DNA from: Nitrospirota bacterium
GTDB taxonomy: Bacteria; Nitrospirota; Thermodesulfovibrionia; Thermodesulfovibrionales; JdFR-88
Assembly (NCBI GenBank): GCA_021790695.1
Contig: JAJYGJ010000130.1
Span: 1-10,284, forward strand
Reading direction: 5' to 3'
DNA length: 10,284 nt
In this document: in pieces, positions 6,159 to 10,284 of the stretch
How the letters are laid out: every line of letters begins with the position of its first letter
Numbering within the stretch: position 1 is the first letter of the stretch
Translations under genes and position numbers: made by a program
Notes under the pieces: model-generated
The model's database searches: none
What the model was told of the DNA's origin: nothing
Seen by the model: only the letters and a program-made list of their open reading frames with translations

Positions 6159-7595
6159 ATGTTCAAACAGTATAAATCGATACATTTCGTGGGGATCGGC
6201 GGCATAGGCATGAGCGGCATAGCCCAGGTGCTTCACACCATGGGCTATCGCGTGACGGGCTCCGACCTGAAGGCCTCGGAGATGACCGGCAGGCTGCAGG
6301 CGCTTGGAATTCCCGTGGCGATAGGGCACAGCCCCGCCAACATAAAGGACGCGCAGGTGGTTGTCATCTCCTCCGCCGTCGGACGCGAAAACCCGGAGGC
6401 GAGAACTGCGGTGAGACTGGGCGTGCCCGTAATCCCGCGCGCGGAGATGCTGGCAGAGCTTGGCAGGCTCAAGTACGGCGTCCTGGTGGCGGGCAGCCAC
6501 GGCAAGACGACAACGACCTCCCTCATAGCCACCCTGCTTGCCAGGGCCGGGCTTGACCCCACCGTCGTCATCGGCGGCAGGCTGAACGCCCTGGGCAGCA
6601 ACGCCCGCCTGGGCCGCGGGGATTTCCTTGTGGCCGAGGCCGATGAATCCGACGGCTCTTTCCTGAAACTCTCCCCCGCCATCGCGGTCGCCACCAACAT
6701 AGACCGCGAGCACATGGAGTTTTTCAAATCGATGCACGCCCTCCGGGGGGCCTTCCTTGAATTTCTGAACAAGGTGCCCTTCTACGGGCTGGACGTCCTC
6801 TGCCTGGAGGACGCGCACTTGAGGGGGCTCCTGCCGGACATAAGAAGGCGCGTGCTTACCTACGGGTTTCGCGAGGAGGCCGGCCTCCGGGCCGTAAACG
6901 TGGAAAAAGACGCGATGAGCGTCGAGTATGACGCGGTGATGAAGGGCAAAGTCCTCTTCCGCGTCAGGCTGCCCATCCCCGGCGACCATAACGTGCTCAA
7001 CAGCCTGGCCGCCATCGGCGCGGCCCTCGAACTGGACGTGAGCCCCGCTGTCATCAGGGACGCGCTCTCGGATTTCGAGGGCATCGGCAGGAGGCTTGAA
7101 CTGAAAGGGCGGATAAACGGCATAAGCGTTTACGACGACTACGGCCACCATCCGACGGAAGTGCGGGCGACGATCAAATCCCTGAAGGAAGCGTGCGGGG
7201 CCTCCAGGCTTATCGTCCTTTTCCAGCCCCACAGGTTCACGCGCACGAGGGACCTGATGGAGGAATTTTCAAGCGCATTCGATCACGCGGACTTCCTGCT
7301 CCTGATGGACATCTATCCCGCCGGGGAGCGGCCGCTTGAAGGGATAACATCGGAGGAGCTTTCGAAGGCGATAAAGAACCGGGATCAAAAACAAAAACGC
7401 GAAACGCAAAAACGCGAAAAATGCGCTTACGTTAAAGATGTCTCCCGGGCGCTTGCCTGGCTCTCCCGGAACCTGCGCCCCGGAGACATTGTCCTTACCC
7501 TCGGGGCCGGGGACGTATGGAAGGTGGCGGAAGAGCTTGTAAACAGGCTCGGGGCCGGGAAAACGGGGCGGGGCAAAAGGCAAAAGGAAGGATGA
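6159..7595 (+). CDS. murC: MurC, UDP-MurNAc:L-Ala ligase
   Basis: Cytoplasmic ATP-dependent ligase that adds L-alanine to UDP-MurNAc, the first peptide step. The product is 478 aa (E. coli 491). The N-terminal UDP-binding domain has the glycine-rich VGIGGIGMSGIA, followed by SDLKASEMTGRL and SSAVGRENPE. The central domain has the P-loop GSHGKTT at 112-118 (Lys116), EADESDGSF, TNIDREHMEFF and PGDHNVLNSLAA. The C-terminal domain has FEGIGRRLELKG, VYDDYGHHPTEV, FQPHRFTRTRDL, DIYPAGERPLEGI and LGAGDVWKVAEEL. A basic stretch around residues 408-421, just before CAYVKDVSRAL, contains a 15-base tandem repeat (QKRET/QKREK) and is A-rich compared with the rest. The extreme C-terminus is basic, and its DNA supplies the murB ribosome binding site. 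The gap to murG is three bases. Confidence 0.97.
   Translation: MFKQYKSIHFVGIGGIGMSGIAQVLHTMGYRVTGSDLKASEMTGRLQALGIPVAIGHSPANIKDAQVVVISSAVGRENPEARTAVRLGVPVIPRAEMLAELGRLKYGVLVAGSHGKTTTTSLIATLLARAGLDPTVVIGGRLNALGSNARLGRGDFLVAEADESDGSFLKLSPAIAVATNIDREHMEFFKSMHALRGAFLEFLNKVPFYGLDVLCLEDAHLRGLLPDIRRRVLTYGFREEAGLRAVNVEKDAMSVEYDAVMKGKVLFRVRLPIPGDHNVLNSLAAIGAALELDVSPAVIRDALSDFEGIGRRLELKGRINGISVYDDYGHHPTEVRATIKSLKEACGASRLIVLFQPHRFTRTRDLMEEFSSAFDHADFLLLMDIYPAGERPLEGITSEELSKAIKNRDQKQKRETQKREKCAYVKDVSRALAWLSRNLRPGDIVLTLGAGDVWKVAEELVNRLGAGKTGRGKRQKEG
7392..7421 (+). repeat. Tandem 15-base duplication inside murC
   Basis: CAAAAACGCGAAACG (7392-7406) is followed directly by CAAAAACGCGAAAAA (7407-7421), with the first 13 bases identical. 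It is in frame and encodes QKRET then QKREK. A further CAAAAA at 7386-7391 may be a partial third unit. It falls between the GITSEELSKAI helix and YVKDVSRAL in the C-terminal domain, probably in a surface loop. Confidence 0.85.
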
Positions 7596-7599
7596 GGGC

Positions 7600-8592
7600 A
7601 TGCCTTCAGGCGGACTCGGAAAGGCTGGCGGGTTGATAAAAGAACTGCGGCTCGAGGGGACGGAAATCCGCCTCCGGGAACCGTTGAAGGGGCATACGTC
7701 GCTTGGCATCGGCGGGCGGGCGGAGGTCTATGCGCGGCCCGGCGACACCGGGGCCCTGGCCCGGCTCCTTGCATTCGATTGGCAGATGCCGGTCTGCTTC
7801 CTGGGGGGCGGCACCAACCTCCTCGTGAGGGACGGGGAGATAAGGGCGCTATTCATATCCACTGCCGGCCTGAGGGGCATAGAGGTTCTCGAACGGGGAG
7901 AAAAAGGGGCCGGGGCCGTCATATCGGTCCGGGCGGGCGAGCCGCTGAAATCCGTTCTGGCCTTCTGCATGAAGAACGGTTTTTCCGGGCTTGAGCCGCT
8001 GGCGGGCATACCGGGCAGCCTGGGCGGAGCGGTCGCGGGGAACGCCGGCGCTCACGGCCTGGAGATCGGGGACGTCATAAGGCGCGTTCATGTCATGGGA
8101 GAAAAGGGCGGGACGATGGCGCTAACCGGGGAGCAGATGGGGTTCGTATACAGGGGCGCCGCGGCCCTTGCCGGGCCCTCCGGAGGGCCCTCCAAAGGAC
8201 CCTCAAGAGGGCGGGGCGCCAGCGGGCTCGTCATAAAGGCGGAGCTTGCCCTGGACAGAACAGACCCCGCGGAGATCAGGGCCCTCATGTTGCGGAATTT
8301 CGGGATGAAGAAAAAGACCCAGCCCCTTGGGGCGCGTTCGGCGGGTTGTGTTTTCAAAAATCCCGGCGGGCGCTCCGCGGGGAGCCTGATCGATGAGGCG
8401 GGGCTCAAGGGGATGCGCGCGGGCGATATAGAGGTAAGCGGGCTTCACGCGAATTTCTTCATCAACAGGGGTGAAGGCAGCGCGGACGACTTTCTTCGTC
8501 TCATGGACAGGGTCGCGGACGAGGTGGAAAAACGCTTTGGTGTTCGGCTTGCGCCGGAGATAAGGATTTTCAGGGATGGATTTGAGAGATAG
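7600..8592 (+). CDS. murB: MurB, UDP-N-acetylenolpyruvoylglucosamine reductase
   Basis: Cytoplasmic FAD enzyme that reduces UDP-GlcNAc-enolpyruvate to UDP-MurNAc with NADPH. The product is 330 aa. FAD-domain motifs are HTSLGIGGRAEVYARP, FLGGGTNLLVRDGEI, GFSGLEPLAGIPGSLGGAVAGNAGAHG and MGFVYRGA. The C-terminal domain has KKKTQPLGARSAGCVFKNP, LIDEAGLKGMRAGD, SGLHANFFINRG and the final APEIRI, whose Glu is the conserved catalytic acid. Cys250 replaces the Ser expected in SAGSVFKNP. Between YRGAAALA and SGLVIKAEL there is a Gly-Pro-Ser repeat insert (residues 192-203) absent from typical homologues. ATG 7600 is preceded by AAGGAAGG (7584-7591) at eight bases. An ATG at 7592 overlapping the murC stop is out of frame. 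The end overlaps ddl by 17 bases. Confidence 0.97.
   Translation: MPSGGLGKAGGLIKELRLEGTEIRLREPLKGHTSLGIGGRAEVYARPGDTGALARLLAFDWQMPVCFLGGGTNLLVRDGEIRALFISTAGLRGIEVLERGEKGAGAVISVRAGEPLKSVLAFCMKNGFSGLEPLAGIPGSLGGAVAGNAGAHGLEIGDVIRRVHVMGEKGGTMALTGEQMGFVYRGAAALAGPSGGPSKGPSRGRGASGLVIKAELALDRTDPAEIRALMLRNFGMKKKTQPLGARSAGCVFKNPGGRSAGSLIDEAGLKGMRAGDIEVSGLHANFFINRGEGSADDFLRLMDRVADEVEKRFGVRLAPEIRIFRDGFER
8173..8208 (+). repeat. 12-base tandem repeat, three copies, inside murB
   Basis: The units are GGGCCCTCCGGA, GGGCCCTCCAAA and GGACCCTCAAGA, in frame, encoding GPSG, GPSK and GPSR. The first 18 bases (8173-8190, GGGCCCTCCGGAGGGCCC) also form a perfect palindrome. The repeat sits in a loop just after the YR motif of MurB. 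Confidence 0.9.
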
Positions 8593-9517
8593 AAAAATCG
8601 GCGTCCTGATGGGCGGTCTTTCGCCCGAACGGGAGATTTCGTTAAAGACGGGAGACGCGATACACCGCGCCCTGGCGCGCCTGGGATACGACGCCTGCCG
8701 GATCGACGCGGGAAGGGACCTGGCGGAGGCGCTCAAAAAAGAAGGGGTCAGTGTGGCGTTTATCGCCCTTCACGGCGGGGCCGGCGAGGACGGCTCCGTG
8801 CAGGGTCTCCTCGAGGTGATGGGGGTCCCGTACACGGGCTCGGGAGTGCTGGCCTCTGCCCTGGCAATGGACAAGGAGTTCTCAAAGAGGATATTCCATG
8901 ACCGCGGCATTCCGGTCCCCGGGGGGACGGTCCTGGCTCGCGCGGATTATGACCCGGTTATCAACACTGGGGACATAACGGGGGCGATGGGTTTTCCCTT
9001 TCCATGGGTCGTGAAACCCGCAACCGCGGGCTCGAGCATCGGGGTGAGCATGGTGGAGGACAAGGGCGGGATCAGGGCCGCCCTGGACGGGGCCTTTGCC
9101 GTGAGCGGCCGGGTGATAATCGAGCGGCGGATAATGGGCAGAGAGGTCCAGGTGGGCATACTCGGAGGAAGGGTGCTGGGGTCGGTCGAGGTGCGCCCCA
9201 CGCTCGATTTCTATGATTACAGGGCGAAATACGCGGGCGGATTGACCAGGTACATCCTGCCGCCGGAAGTGGACGCGGGGGCCCTGGCGCTTGCGCACAA
9301 TACGGGGCTTGCGGCCCATCTGGCGCTTGGCTGCCGCGGGGCCACCCGCGTGGACCTGATATTGGACGCAGCTGGGGCGGCCCATGTGCTCGAGGTCAAC
9401 ACGATTCCGGGCATGACGGAGACCAGCCTGCTGCCCAAGATAGCGAAGTCTTGCGGGCTCGATTTCGACGCCCTGGTGGAAGAGATGCTAAAAGGGGCGG
9501 TTTTACCTGAAGGATGA
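8576..9517 (+). CDS. ddl: Ddl, D-alanine:D-alanine ligase
   Basis: Cytoplasmic ATP-grasp enzyme that joins two D-Ala into the dipeptide used by MurF, whose gene is at the other end of this window. The product is 313 aa; E. coli DdlB is 306. Motifs are GVLMGGLSPEREISLKTG with the substrate-binding Glu, ALHGGAGEDGSVQGLLE, YTGSGVLASALAMDKEFSK, VVKPATAGSSIGVS, FYDYRAKYAGGLTRY (Tyr-containing loop as in D-Ala-D-Ala enzymes and not D-Ala-D-Lac types), GCRGATRVDLILD, and LEVNTIPGMTETSLLPKIA. Asp260, Glu273 and Asn275 have the same spacing as the E. coli Mg2+ ligands 257, 270 and 272. ATG 8576 lies 17 bases inside murB with AAGGA (8562-8566) nine bases upstream. The stop overlaps the ftsQ start as ATGA. 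Confidence 0.97.
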   Translation: MDLRDRKIGVLMGGLSPEREISLKTGDAIHRALARLGYDACRIDAGRDLAEALKKEGVSVAFIALHGGAGEDGSVQGLLEVMGVPYTGSGVLASALAMDKEFSKRIFHDRGIPVPGGTVLARADYDPVINTGDITGAMGFPFPWVVKPATAGSSIGVSMVEDKGGIRAALDGAFAVSGRVIIERRIMGREVQVGILGGRVLGSVEVRPTLDFYDYRAKYAGGLTRYILPPEVDAGALALAHNTGLAAHLALGCRGATRVDLILDAAGAAHVLEVNTIPGMTETSLLPKIAKSCGLDFDALVEEMLKGAVLPEG

Positions 9518-10284
9518 ACAGAAGAAAAGGCAGGAACAGGAAAAAAACGAAGACGGCCGGACGGCCGGGAGGGCGGGCCTTTTTTTTGAAAATGGCCCTT
9601 GCGGCAGCGCTTCTCATCGCCCTCTTCATGGCCCTTTCGGCCTATGCGGGGTCAACCGGGATGTTTCCGCTCAGGAAGGTCGTTTTCGAGGGAAACAAGA
9701 CCCTCTCCAGCGGGGAACTGCTGGCGCTCCTGCGGGTGAGGGCCGGGCAGAACATGCTCGAGATGTCTAAAAAGGACCTCTCCGAAAGGCTTCTTTCCTG
9801 CCCCTGGGTGAAAACGGCGGCCGTGAGAAAAGAGATATTCACGGGAAGGATCGTAGTCAGGGTGAGTGAAAGGAAACCTTTTGTGCTCATAAAACGCAAC
9901 GGGACCTTGTGGCTTTCGGACGTGAGGGGCAGGCTCCTTGAACCCTTGAGGTCCGGGACGGCCCCGTTTCTGCCGGTCATCGACGCGGACGTGAAGGACT
10001 ACCCGGAGACGTTCACCCAGGCCATGCTGCTTGCAAGGCGGCTCAGGGACCGCGGGTATTTTCAGGACGCGGTCCTGATATCGGCCGCCTGCCCGCCCGA
10101 GGACCTTGCCGTGCAGGAGGGAGGCCAGGTGGGAGGTGTAGATAAGGATGGAGGGTCAGACAAGGATGCAGAGGGGGGCAAGGAGGCGGGAGGCGTTATC
10201 ATCCGGTTCGGGGCCGGCGATTACCGCCGGAAACTCGATGAGCTTGCCGCGCTCGAACCGGAGATCGCAAAAAGAAAGATCAGC
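9514..10284 (+). CDS. ftsQ: FtsQ, divisome protein with POTRA domain (3' partial)
   Basis: Bitopic inner-membrane division protein that in E. coli binds FtsB/FtsL and connects early and late divisome parts. The frame stays open for 257 codons and leaves the window without a stop. Residues 1-22 are a very basic cytoplasmic tail, about 23-43 a single membrane segment, and about 51-122 a POTRA domain (FPLRKVVFEGNKTLSSGELL, CPWVKTAAVRKEIFTGRIVV, RVSERKPF). The beta domain follows (LWLSDVRGRLLEPL and on to YRRKLDELAAL). In the beta domain, residues 202-227 are a Gly/Asp/Lys/Glu-rich insert built of decayed repeats. The start ATG 9514 overlaps the ddl stop and has AAGG (9510-9513) only directly before it, so initiation may rely on coupling. 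Sequence similarity in this family is low. The call rests on the basic tail plus membrane segment plus POTRA order and on the position after ddl. Confidence 0.93.
   Translation, partial: MNRRKGRNRKKTKTAGRPGGRAFFLKMALAAALLIALFMALSAYAGSTGMFPLRKVVFEGNKTLSSGELLALLRVRAGQNMLEMSKKDLSERLLSCPWVKTAAVRKEIFTGRIVVRVSERKPFVLIKRNGTLWLSDVRGRLLEPLRSGTAPFLPVIDADVKDYPETFTQAMLLARRLRDRGYFQDAVLISAACPPEDLAVQEGGQVGGVDKDGGSDKDAEGGKEAGGVIIRFGAGDYRRKLDELAALEPEIAKRKIS
10141..10194 (+). repeat. Degenerate 18-base repeats in ftsQ
   Basis: Three consecutive 18-base units (10141-10158, 10159-10176, 10177-10194) share an AAGGA core near the start and encode DKDGGS, DKDAEG and GKEAGG. The first two match at about two thirds of positions and the third is weaker. 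The sense strand is nearly all purine. The bases before it (10117-10140) encode EGGQVGGV and may be an older 12-base pair. Confidence 0.55.

Noticed and set aside
5631..7232. A 533-residue open frame on the minus strand opposite murG and murC
   Set aside because: It spans two well-supported genes and their junction, shows no family motif, and its Gly/His/Arg/Pro-rich composition is what the complement of GC-rich coding DNA gives.
9553..9568. Doubled ACGGCCGG in the start of ftsQ
   Set aside because: The unit is eight bases, not a multiple of three, and lies in simple GC-rich sequence where such matches are expected by chance.
10141..10176. Possible calcium-binding motif (DKDGGSDKD) in FtsQ
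   Set aside because: The Asp spacing does not fit an EF-hand or RTX repeat, and the segment is better explained as a decayed tandem repeat.

Overview
The window is one stretch of a division and cell wall (dcw) gene cluster. All nine genes lie on the plus strand, in the order murF (5' end cut off), mraY, murD, ftsW, murG, murC, murB, ddl, ftsQ (3' end cut off). Each is identified from conserved family motifs read in the translation. Murein precursor synthesis, the SEDS-family glycan polymerase FtsW and the divisome protein FtsQ point to a Gram-negative type bacterium. The DNA is GC-rich and uses AGG (Arg) and ATA (Ile) often. This gene order and style fit deltaproteobacterial (Desulfobacterota-like) or Nitrospirota-like lineages, but that placement is an impression and was not tested.

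Layout: murF ends at 1206. A gap of about 110 bases follows (1207-1316), the only real intergenic space in the window. From mraY (1317) onward the genes are packed head to tail. ATGA stop/start overlaps occur at mraY/murD, ftsW/murG and ddl/ftsQ. The overlap is 13 bases at murD/ftsW and 17 bases at murB/ddl. The gaps are only 3 bases at murG/murC and 4 bases at murC/murB. I see no convincing promoter or terminator, so transcription probably enters from upstream (murE or earlier) and runs on into ftsA/ftsZ beyond the window.

How the genes work together: MurC and MurD add L-Ala and D-Glu to UDP-MurNAc, which MurB makes by reduction. Ddl makes D-Ala-D-Ala and MurF attaches it. MraY moves the phospho-MurNAc-pentapeptide onto undecaprenyl phosphate (lipid I). 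MurG adds GlcNAc (lipid II). FtsW polymerises lipid II at the septum, and FtsQ links the cytoplasmic division ring to the periplasmic machinery.

The genes themselves are ordinary, and I found no new system. The unusual pattern is a series of short tandem duplications with periods of 21, 18, 15 and 12 bases, plus a decayed 18-base set. All periods are multiples of three. They sit only at two gene junctions (mraY/murD and murD/ftsW) or in what look like surface loops of MurC, MurB and FtsQ. The pair at the start of ftsW forms two inverted repeats whose differences compensate each other. MurB also has Cys where the family usually has its catalytic Ser.
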